Source of the DNA: Clusia tigrina
Taxonomy: Eukaryota; Arthropoda; Insecta; Diptera; Clusiidae
NCBI GenBank assembly: GCA_920105625.2
Contig: OV050033.1
Span: 50,557,780-50,621,779 of the forward strand
Reading direction: 5' to 3'
DNA: 64,000 nt
A model generated the notes under the pieces. It did no database searches and had not been told where the DNA came from. It saw only the letters and a program-made list of their open reading frames with translations. The position numbers and the translations under genes are program-made. How positions within the stretch are numbered: the stretch's first letter is position 1; every line of letters starts with the position of its first letter. Shown one piece after another: positions 1-11,400 of the stretch.

Positions 1-2206
1 GTTCTGTCTAAAAGTCCAATCCATATTGATCGAAGGCGCCAATAAGATACCTCTAAGCGTGTATAAAAACGTTTTCCTGACCGTCAAATACACTGGATTA
101 AATCCACTCAGATAGTGATGTTAATTCATGCCATGGTCCGTTTGGAGTGTTAGCAGCACTGCTCATCCCTTACTGACTTAGCTACCATTATTTTCCTCTT
201 TAATAACTGGGCGAAATCTTCGCTTTGATTTTGGGCGAAATCTTCGCTTTGATTCTTTGCTCGCCATTTCTTTTATAGTGCCACGAACAATTTCTATTAT
301 CGACTTCAACTTTCGTTTTAGTTTTTGTTGCTGATTTCAATAATGGTTTTTTGAGTCTCACCAAAATTTGTTGAGGGTTCTTCCAAGCCTTGTCCTCTAC
401 CTCTCATCACCAATCAGATGAAACAAGCGAACGGATTCGGGATATCCGAGTTCCAATCTTCCGTTGTATAAATTGCAATACTGCTGTTTAGCTACTCCGA
501 GGTAGTTGTTGGCATGTGTGCTTGGTCAGAGCCCTGCTGGACAATTCGTCTTCCTTCCAGGATTGGTAAACTTTTCATGACATATTCTAAGACGTCAATC
601 TGATGCACTTTCTCTCCAGGTTTAATGAATCCTTCACATAAATGCTTGGATATACCGGCTTGTTATGAGACTCTTTACACCAACATCACCAAAGCTTGAT
701 GATAACAATGATATTCATTGAATCTGCTAGTATCAAAATTATGGGTTTCCTTGGTGAAAACCTCCTCTACAGTAAAAAAGTTCTCGTTCATAAGAACAAT
801 ATTTCCTTGGCCATTAACTGCGTGCACTGAAAGAGTCGCTCACTTGTTTTTAGGTTCATATTTGTCAATCCACCTGTTACAAGACAGCAACTGAAACGAT
901 TTCATGTGAAGATAATCTCAATTTAGTATTACGAACGATCGTTTAGAACCTTAAATTCTCTGGACATCAATTTCTGCTTTCCGACGGGATTTCAGCGAAT
1001 CGTTCTCAGACAACCTTGACAATAGGAAGACCACTTGTGCTCTCTTATCTACTTAGACGATTAGGAAAAATTATCAAAATTTTTTTTAATAATATTCCGA
1101 AGGATTAGAACACTTTTTTAGACGAGTGCATGACTTCAAGGTCACCAGCTCTCATCGATAGTGTTGATTATGTACAAAAATTAAGTCCCTTTAAGCGCAA
1201 CACATTCAGGAATGGAGGAATCCTATTGTCTTCTTTGAAAGTGTTTAATTTGATAGATTCTTATACGATTCCAGACTATGAAAAGCATGCTTAAATTCAG
1301 CATCTGTCCTATCCAAGTCCGATTTTATTACACTTTGTGTTTTGAGCTAAGGATTTCCTTTACTTTACTATAATAACTCCCAAGGACAGTGGCAATCAAA
1401 AAACCATGTCTACAAAAGAACTATGGCACCAGAGTTGACCCAAACTTTTTGAAACAACTGTTCAACAGTTCTTTTCCTCTTTTTTTTGTGAAATGTCAGT
1501 CAGAACATTTGCTGTTGTTTCTTTCCTTTGATAAACGGATCTATTTTAAAATCTCAACTAAAGCACAGCCGACCGCTCTCACTTGCGAGCTCACAACCCT
1601 TTCGTAATATTTACTTAGGTACCCGTACCTTTGCTGTGTTCTGCTGGTAACGAAAACTAATAAAATACCCAGCCTAAAATGCTTTGATTTATTGCTTTCA
1701 CTTACTTTCGGTACCTTGCACTTCCGAGTACAACTTGCCGTAAAGGTCACCAACCAACTCGCCAACTGAATCCCACTCGTACAGAAAGTGCAACTTTTGC
1801 GGCGAGCACTGCAATGCACGATGTCCGCGTTGGCTGCCATTTCCGCTGAATGAACTGTCGTTCACAGAAGGGTTAACTTGCTGTTCCAAGGACTAAGGAC
1901 TCGTTTTTGCAATGTCGATTTTTTGTTTGCTTTTTGTTTACAAAAGTTTTGCTTTACTACTATTTTCGTGCAATTTACAAAGAGTTTAAAACAAAGGGGG
2001 TTACATCTCCGTAAAAGGCCAAGGTTGCTTCTGCAGCCAACTGCCAAGCGGAAGTACAGCTGCGGATTCTGTTTAGATAAAGAAAAATAATTACAAATAA
2101 TGATTAATGTGAACAGAGTATTATTTCAGACACTCCCTTGCTCCTCCCTTACTACGCACGCAGTTTGCTTGCTCTAACTCAATGTCTTGTTTTGTATGCC
2201 CCGCAG
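1..2206. other. Upstream intron or flank, mostly featureless
   Basis: Apart from the transposase relic, this contains a 24-bp unit in two copies at about 207-257 (GGGCGAAATCTTCGCTTTGA) and a GC-richer patch at 1698-1889. In that patch the minus strand is open for 60 codons, containing LHFLYEWDSVGELVGDLYG, and ends at a GTAAGT donor-like site, while the plus strand is also open across part of it (KCNFCGEHCNARC). One of the two may be an exon; I cannot decide. No RNA gene is seen. Confidence 0.3.
400..830 (-). pseudogene. Relic of an IS630/Tc1-mariner-type transposase
   Basis: Reading the minus strand with frameshifts gives ENFFTVEEVF, then GFIKPGEKVHQIDVLEYVMK, RRIVQQGSDQAH and IYTTEDWNSDIPNPF. 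This order resembles insect mariner-like transposases (FTVEE...N; VxQxxVLExV; FQQDxAPAH; xxDWPxxSPDLNP). The catalytic Asp of the QQD motif reads Gly, and there are in-frame stops (for example TAG in TTTSE-stop). No terminal repeats were found. Recognition is from motif order only. Confidence 0.45.
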
Positions 2207-2416
2207 ACTACGCTGCCTCATGCACCGCAGCGCCCAATCTTCATCATAATCAGCTGCGCTTGCTGTTTGCTGCAGTCGTGCTCCGCATTCATTATTCTGC
2301 TGCCAATTTGGTACAACCGGAAGTGCGCGACCACATTCCTCAAAATGCAGTTCTGCGTTTCCACCTCCAGCATCATGGTCATATTTCTGTTGGGGTTCCT
2401 GAAGATGCTGCCACTG
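2207..2416 (+). CDS. Receptor exon with transmembrane segments 1 and 2
   Basis: The acceptor is TATGCCCCGCAG, with a CTAAC branch-like sequence about 30 bases upstream; the donor CTG/GTAAGT is strong. The exon is phase 0 at both ends and encodes 70 residues. A short polar start (TTLPHAPQRP) leads into a hydrophobic IFIIISCACC stretch ending near PIWY, then a basic linker NRKC, then a second hydrophobic stretch ending in FLKMLPL. A further acceptor-like TATTTCAG 75 bases upstream is possible, but CCCCGCAG is favoured because the sequence before it looks like a pyrimidine/branch region. The upstream exons are not in the window. Confidence 0.7.
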
Positions 2417-5400
2417 GTAAGTAAATGCTTTGAATAGTTTTTATTATTTTAAACTAATATAAGTATTTAAGGCATGATCATTTAAGGCATTGTCATTTAA
2501 GGCATGATCATTTAAGGCATGGTCATTTAAGGCATGGTCATTTAAGGCATGGCCAGTTAATTTCTTGCAAATACAACTAAAATTGCGGTGCAAGTACGGT
2601 ATGAGAGCTCCACTAGTAATGCTGGGAGGGCCAAAGGAATTATTCCTCACAATAACTTTTAAGTAATCACACATTTTCCTCATTCTGGCAATCTGGTTAA
2701 TAACTCTGGCACCCTTTCTACGAATTTAAGGGAGAGAATCGTGGGCTATAAGACGATTCCTGGGGTTACCAAAAAATTGTTCCACTGCTGGCTTCGTAAT
2801 TGACCAAAGGGTGTTCGAGACACCTGGTCAAGCTACTGGTAATAACATCGTGAAAATATATTAAAAAACCTGATGAATTACATAAACAAAAATATGAGTG
2901 AAACATATTCCAGGGTATGATTACACTCCAGTAGACATCCGTATATATAGAAGAGCTTGGGTACATTCAGGCACCTATGATATTAGGCAGTGCCCTGCAG
3001 CCCTTACTATCAGCCAGAAATTAAATACTTTCCTTCTAAATACTACATAATATTTTATGAAGCATCTGTAGAACAAAACAATAGAAGATGAATATATTTT
3101 GAAAGAATCTTTTTCACATCACTGAGTAGATAAAAATCATAAAACAGTCATCGATATTATAACTGGACACTGTCTCATAGGAACTCATATGAGAAGAATT
3201 GGAATTAACAGTTTCCACATGACTTGTGTATAAGCTTTGGGCTTACATATGAAGAAGAGACTATTCTGCAATCCCTTTCCTCTTCAGGCGCTATGTAGAA
3301 GCAAGTAATCCCATCTTAGGAAGATCTTGTTGAACGTAACTGTGACTCATAAGAATGCAATCTGTATTATCCTAAATGTGAGGAAACAAACAGAAGTCGC
3401 AATGAAGCCATACTGTCAGCTGTTTGGCTCATAAGTTCCACACTGGATGTTTCTCAACGTTCCATCATTTGACCTATAATATACGAAGTTTATTATGAGT
3501 ATGTTAATCGGCATACGCAATCTTTTCCTATATAGGCGGGAATAATGCAAATTAAGTAGTAGCTGGTCGTATCAGTCAGCATTGGCAGTGACGCGATTCT
3601 TGAACGTAAGAAAAACTTTTACGACTCGATCAACTGAAAAAATGACCAATCCTTTTCTTTTCTCCTTTTAACACTCGTTCCCCTTTAGTCAGTCGGCTTT
3701 TCATCGAACTGAGAATATGCTTCTTTTTGACTCATTACCACGTTTCATCGAGTCAATGATCTTACATTAAATTACCTCTGCTTGTGCTAATCAAAACAAC
3801 CGAATCGCCTACTACTCGTATGTGAGTCAACTTTTCTTCTATATAAACTTTCACACAGTATCGACAATTTCATCAGAGATCGCATTGGCAGACAGACCTC
3901 ATTGAGTAGTGTTTCCAAATATGCTACATCTATATACGCATCTCTTTCAATAGTATATAATATTAACTGGTATAGTCTGGTGAACAGCTCGTAGGATTTG
4001 TTCGCAACACAGAAGACATGAGTTTGACGCCGTACTAAATTATGAAAAGGAATCACAATGCGAACCTTAATATTTTCTTCTATATTACGTGCATTGTGGT
4101 AAAAAGAAAGTCATTCAAATTTTGGTTATGTAGTAACAGATTATCCTCTATTAACAAACCGAGATTGTTGAAATACACATGACATTATCACATGTTCCCG
4201 TGATTGTACAGGAAAGCTTAGATTCCGAGTTATCACTATCATCATTATTTACTACGTAGGCTTGCACTGAGGATGACAGCCAAATTTAAGTAACTAGTAC
4301 CTTAGCCAAATTATCTCACTGAAAGATGTTTCTTTTTCCTTTTGTTTATTGTGCAGAGCTCACAAATTCCCTCTCTCTAAGTGGGTTAGAATCGGTTAGA
4401 CTGGCCGGCTGTGAAGGGCACACAAAGACCTGCAAGGTTCTTTGCGGAGCCAGATGGATATCCATTTAAGAGCTGTAGTACAAATCGGCAAGCAGAGATG
4501 CGTTCGTGGCAAATCCTAAGAGCGAAACTATCCTTAGTTGTGCGACCTCTTCTAGTCCTTCAAACCAGGGGGCTCTCAGATGTGATAAACGCGTTTTCGA
4601 TATTGCGGGGCATAGGCATAATAGATGCTCCAAAGCTTCTCTTGAGCCGGCGGTACACGCTATAAGGATGGGACTCACAAACAACAATGAATGCAGGAAA
4701 TGTGGGGAGCAAGGCTCAAGAGAAGCTTTAGAGCATCTACTAAGCCTTGCTCCCCACATTTCCTGCATTCATTGTTGTTTGTGAGTCCCATCCTTTTAGC
4801 GTGTACCACCGTTAAACAGTGACCAGTGAGTATTCCTACTATCGTTCTGTAATCCTTCCTCCAGTAGTCCTCCAAGTGCCAGTATCGATTTGGTCTGAGT
4901 TCCGTACGGTTTGCACATGAGCTTTGCGATTTTACATGTGGGAGGACTCCATCTTTCCTCCACCTTTCTCATCATGTCAATACGGCTATTGATCATTTGT
5001 AGAGGCATCAGTACGTTGCTTACTTGCTCATTTGGTAGTAAGATTCCGCTTTTAGCAATGGCATCCGCACTCTCGTTGCTTTCCATGTTCTTATGCCCTG
5101 TCACCCACTAGATGTATATCTTCCGATTGGTGGCCAATCTATCCTATTATCTGTCTAATTAGATCCAATTGGAGGCCAACATCATGTCAAGTAATCGCAT
5201 TCCCGAGTATGCTCACTCAGTTTCACTAACGTCAGAGCTATTTATGAAGTTCTGGATTTGTCCTATTTCATTACTACAAAACGCAAACTAGTGCTTGCTT
5301 TAAGTGCCACGAGATATATTAAGTTTGAGCAATGATAAACTACCTCCAGCCAAGCATAGATCTCCTGAACTTTTTAGGTAAACAACCCAAGCAAACCAAA

Positions 5401-8400
5401 GATTATTTTACCTCTCACTCTGATAGAACTTTTTTGGTACCGACCTTTGGTCTTTGCTCCTCCGCTGACTTCAATCTAATCAAATGTAGTTCACCATCCT
5501 TTGGGTTCTCTTATTACGAAATTAAACCAACGAACTTGTATTAAATCAAATTAAGTAAAGAAGGAAAGAAGATGGTAAAGAAGGTACAGAGTTCATGTTA
5601 AATGTATGCGAGAACTTTGGGTACCTTTTCTATGTAGGTTTTAAGTTACCTGAAGTCTCATTATTGAATTAAGTCTTCCTTCAACTGGACTAATTTCTTA
5701 ATAAATTTGTAAGGTTTGACCTTCTACTGCTTTACTAATTCGGTAATAAACGTAAAGAATCTATAGACCCAAGAGACCTTAATGACTATGTAGAGGATTG
5801 TGTAACCTGCCGAAATTCGCTAAAGCTAGTTGAGCACCTGGTATCGTCACTGGCCTCGTCAACGAATTTCCTCTATTAAATTGGTGTAAACCATTTGGCA
5901 AAAGGACTCGAGGAGGACGTTGCATAATTTTATATTTATATCCTACATTTGATCGTATCATTAAGTGAACCTTCTACGTTATCTGAGTACAAAGTTTGAT
6001 TCATCTGATACAGTGTGTAAGCTAAGGCTGCTTGGAGTTTTGCTCGAGCCGTGTGATAATATGAGGAAGTTTACTCGAGTTAACTGTCGAAATGAGGGAA
6101 AATATGAAGGAAATTGTACAAGCCTACTGTTAATATGAGGAAGCTTGCTCGAGTCTACTGTCAATATGTTTTTTTTTTTCCTTTAGTTGGAAAGCATTAT
6201 GGCGTAGTGTGGGACTCGAACCCAAGTAAAACCACCATTGCTTCCATCCCGTGAGTCTCCGTGGTATCAACAGTTAAAGTATTCCTTCACGGGGCGGCCA
6301 AAAGTTTCCTCACTCTCATTTCTTGGTCATCCTAACGGCTTTAGCTCATTAAACCTCCAGCGCTTTGGTCGCCGTATCTCACTTGCTGCATGATACTGAC
6401 CGATACGTCTCCTGCTGAATCCCAGGCCTCCTGTGACACAAGCATGTATCGGACAACACCAGCTGGGGTTACTTTCTCTCTCATATAACGCTAAAGCAGG
6501 CGTCAATATGTGGGAAATTGAACCTTCTGCTGTATAAATGAAAGATATTGCTCTTGCCAACTGCCAATATGATCGACTTTCCTCGAGCCAACTGTTAATA
6601 TGACCAAATTCCTATAATGCCAAATGACCACTAGTTAATATAATGAACGACTTTTAAATATAATATTGCCTTGTTTCTATATCAACAAGTTCTCTCCTGC
6701 AATTTAAATTAAATGCCCCAACTCCTATATATAGAATATACCGGACTAGCATATATAACGTCAGTAGAATGGACTGATGGGACTTATGTGTCCTACAGCT
6801 GGGCTTTTTTGCCATCTTAATAGTTCCATCATAGCAAGCAATCTCTTATTTCTTCCCATGCTTTTCATTGTTCAGTTTAGTCTGCTCATAGCTTATTATA
6901 CTCGTGCCCTCACACATCTCTTTGTTAGTCACTCACTGCTTGACCTGTTTGGAATAGACTAGTTTGGAAAATTAATCATGCTAAGGCTGACACGTTGTTT
7001 TCCCACTACAGTCGCCTATCTTAAAGAGGTGCTGATACACAATTTGTGTCCATTCTGTAAATTGCAAACCATGCCATTGCGCTGGCAGCATTTCATGCCA
7101 CCAATTAGCAAGGATATCCCAACTAACCGCACGGTCGAATGCACCAGCAAATGACACGGGTCTACGGTCGTTGGTTCGGTCAGCAGTGTCGCCACTGTCA
7201 CAATTAGAAATACGCAAATTTAATAAGGTGTGCGATGGGTGCAACTAGCACCGCTTCCGGCTGCATACTGGCATAATGACAGCTGTCAGCGCCAATGCAG
7301 CGCAACTAATTTCATTATTTATGGGCATATTCCGCCAGTGTTGACTGCTATTATGACAACGCTTGACAATAATTGTCGCCATTGTTTGTACACGTACGAC
7401 TCCGTTCATATACGACTATCGCACACACACACACACTCACTGAGGGCAAGAGTATCAGTGAGAGGTTGAGAGAGGGCCAAATGCTCATAACGAAAACTGG
7501 CCACCCAAAATTTGGCATAATTCAGACGCACATAAATTTCAATTCCGTCCGCATTTAAATATTATTTACGCTTATTTTTTAAGTCACGCATTTTGGTTTT
7601 AAGTAAATAACACAAACAAAATTAATTGAAAAATAAAATCAACAAACAAATAAACGAAGGAGGAGACCGACCGAGGACCGAGCAGAACTGAACCGAAATG
7701 TTTTTTAAGCGCCCAAATGTATGCAAACCATTTCTGCCTTAACCAGGCTTTAACAGCAGGAACGTGTGACTGCAGCACAATGTAATCCATTTCATTGCTT
7801 ATGCAAAGGCGAACGCGCGCGCCGGCAGAGAAGTTGTAGAAAATTCCGCAGAATTTATTACGAGTACATTGCAAGCGACTGAAACTGAAATGAGAATGAA
7901 ATGAAAATGAAAATGAAGAAAAGCAAAAGTAAAACTTTTTAATTTTCATTTCATTCTCATAAAATTGTGAGTTAAGTGTGCTTAAAAGCTCTTAAGGTTG
8001 CCCTCATAATGCTTTCTTCCATTGCGACTCGGGAGCTCGGTCCCCCGCATATACACAAACACACGCATACATGCTTACACACATGCATACATATGCATAT
8101 TTGCACAGACCCACAGCACTCCCACCCCAGTACGAAAGGCAAGTATTTCCATTATAATATATTGTAATATTTCTGTTATTTAATAAACGCATATCTTAAC
8201 GTAAAATGTGTGCGCATTGTGTGCGGGTTTGTGTGACTGTATTAATGTACCCCACTGTGCGAGTGTATGCGTTTGCGTGTCTGTGTGTAGGTACACATAT
8301 TTTTTCTGAGGGCCTAAGTATTTGCCGCTTATATGTGTGGCATGTGATGATTAATGAAATGGCTCAAAGTTCGGCGACTTCACTGTGCAAGTTCGCGTTT

Positions 8401-11400
8401 ATATGAAGGGAATTTACAGGGCTATCAACGCCGCAAAGTATGCCATGAAGAAGAAATAACACTTTAATCGCTTGAGCCGGAAATTACATAATTTCTTTTT
8501 AATTGCACCAAGTTACACAATTTCTTAATCACACAGCACCACACAGAAAGGAGAGTAAAACAGCGATATGTGAAAGGGAAAAAAGGATTACTAAAATTTG
8601 CATTGGCAGTTTTATATTGGTACGGTACACATTTTTGCATTGGCAGTTTTATATTGGTACAGTAAAAGGTCACATCAGTGGATTGCGGCTTGTATGAGAA
8701 ACACTAGCTGATGATAGGCCCAAAAGTAAGAATGTTTGATTGCAGTCATTTGGGTTTGGCTTAAGATTATACCCAGGCGCCTAATTCTGAATCTAATGGT
8801 AGAGAAAGCACGCATAGGGTTCTTATAAGATATAAGTGACTTTTATGTGATGATCTTATGGCCGGTTTCCTCAAGGTTGGTGTTGCCAAGTTCATAGCTA
8901 AGTTGCCTGACCAGCCAAATTTGTGATGTAAGAGAAATACTCGTAGTAAAATGATCCAAATTATACCACTTATGCAGGTACTAGTATAGGGAGGGGTTTG
9001 TTTGATTACTCACACCAATAACTATAAGAAGTCCCGGCATCCCCATCCAATTATATATAAATTCAATGCTACTGGAAAGTGAGGAGGATATAGTTGCTGA
9101 TTTATTGTTTTATAAATGTTTGCGGGCTTCACCCAATGGTGTGGTGTGGTTAACAAATGGAGGTGGGAGAGGGCATTATTTAAGTGATTTATGTTTGGTG
9201 GTAACGAGTTTACACGAGCTTATACGAATATACAGTTTTAGTCCATGTCTTAGCAAGTTTACGGCCGGTGATCTCTAACAGGATAAAACTGAAATGATTT
9301 TGCCTAATATTGTCAATAAATTCGTTGAGAAATAATCTTCATTTTGCCTAATATTTTCATCATTATGTCTCTTATGGAAGACGTTATCCTAATTGTTCGC
9401 TTGTTGGATCGTAGTAAGCGAAGAGAGGGCATAAATAAATTAGTTTTCAAGGTGTTATGGCGGTAGAACAGTTGGCGTGAAAACATTTGCATACGTTAGT
9501 TCAGTATGCTGATAGTTCGATCTGTGGATTTCGTCAAACAAATCAAAACTCTTGTTGGACAACTTAATCAAGCAGTTCTATTTAACACAAACTCACTCAT
9601 TCAGCAACAGTTCAACTATTTAAAAAAATTATGACTGTACATGACTGTCGCTTCTACTATCATGTCACCTCTCAACAAGCGAGTCATGATGCATCTTCTT
9701 TGGATTTACGTTAGCCAGTTTCGAGCCTGCTCGAAGAGAATCCTTTCGTGGAAAAGAAATTCGTCGTCTGTAATTATATTTCTATGACTTGGGGTTTATG
9801 CCAGCATTTATTCTGATTCCAAGTCACAACTGCTCAGAAGCAACATTGTCCACCTCCTTAGAATTAATATCAGCTACTTTCGGCGACATTCAAACAGTTC
9901 CTAGAAATAAGTTAATTAATGGAAATCAAACGGAAAGGACACCGTTGATTTTGACTATCTGCTTATGACTTGTTGTTTATGACTATAGGTATATGACCTC
10001 CATGTTTGACTTACTGTTTATGAAATGCAATATTTATATTAATAACTTCTCTATAATGACCTCTCATTAACTACCAATTGTCTTTCAATACCATTTAACT
10101 TTTATCCATGTTAACATATGAATGGTGAAAAGACTATTTCGTAGCAGTAAATTCCATTAAGAACACTGAATCTTGGAGTCAGAAAATTGGTATTCCGTAA
10201 GGAGTTTCATCAAATTTTAGTGTCCATAGTTTGCTTGTTGAAGCAATTGCCGGAATGTCTTGATTTTCTATGCATATTTAGTCAAAGACAACGATGTCCA
10301 AGCTGGGGTATACCATTCTCTTTTGGCTGATAATTTATTATATTTTATTTAAGCTTCTTCTCAAATTAAGACGATTACCAGTTTAGTTCTCGGAGTAGAT
10401 GATAACTAACTTCACTTCTGTAGCTTAAAGAGAGAACTTCAGTATAATTAAATACGAGTAAGTTTATAAACGAGGTAGTATGGAAACCTCTCATTCACTT
10501 CTAGCTACAGAGTGATAAATTCTGCACATTGCCTTATTTACATTGCTTTGTGATGTTGGTCCTTAAATTCATAGGCCGTGGACTATTTTCAAGAGCATCG
10601 TTTCCTCAAAAATATCTACGAAGTTAGTGTGTCTATCAAGTTCATGATTACGGGGTTTAAGTTATTTATATTCAAAATAATACTTGGGCTAACATACTCT
10701 GCAGAGTGTGATATTTGTAGTCAATAAACCCACCTCTGTAATTTTTCTATATATGTTAGCACCAATGGCCAAAGAATATCTGAGAACTCAGACGCAAAAT
10801 TAAAAACGCACTTAGAATATCCACATTCGGTCTAATCACAATTGGTAAAAAAAACATCACTTCCTCAACGAAGCTAGAATCATAACATCCTCTACGACGC
10901 AGCTCAACCTGTTTATAATTTCGCATTCAAATCTGCCAAGGATATCAAGGATTGAAATTGAAATTGTGTTCAAGGAGCAATTCTAGACTTTATCTAACTT
11001 TTCGGATCATTCGCTTTCTTTCTTCTTAGTAAAAACACTTCTTAATTAGGTTAGGTTGTCAGGATGTCAGTGATTGCAATTATGAGGAAGAACAGACAAG
11101 GTTAGGTTAGGTTGCGAAGGTGTGTGCGGATACGGTATCCGCATTTCCAATCGGAGACATCTGTGTCCATTGTGACTGCCTTCAAAAATGCCAAGAGGAG
11201 GCATACTCGCTCTTACCCTCGATTTCCGTATACATTGGAAGTACCATCCCTATTAAACCATTTGGGTTTCCAGATGAAAGTGAGCAGATCCGATAAGTCC
11301 ACCTTCGTTATCTCTGTCAAGCTTGTGAAAAAGCGCGACCCCAAACATTGCACTCGTTTCAACTGAAGTCTTGGACATTGACATAAAAAGTGATGAATCT

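Noticed and set aside
6205..6300. tRNA gene on the minus strand suggested by a perfect B-box
   Set aside because: No A-box at proper distance and no acceptor-stem partner for the 3' end.
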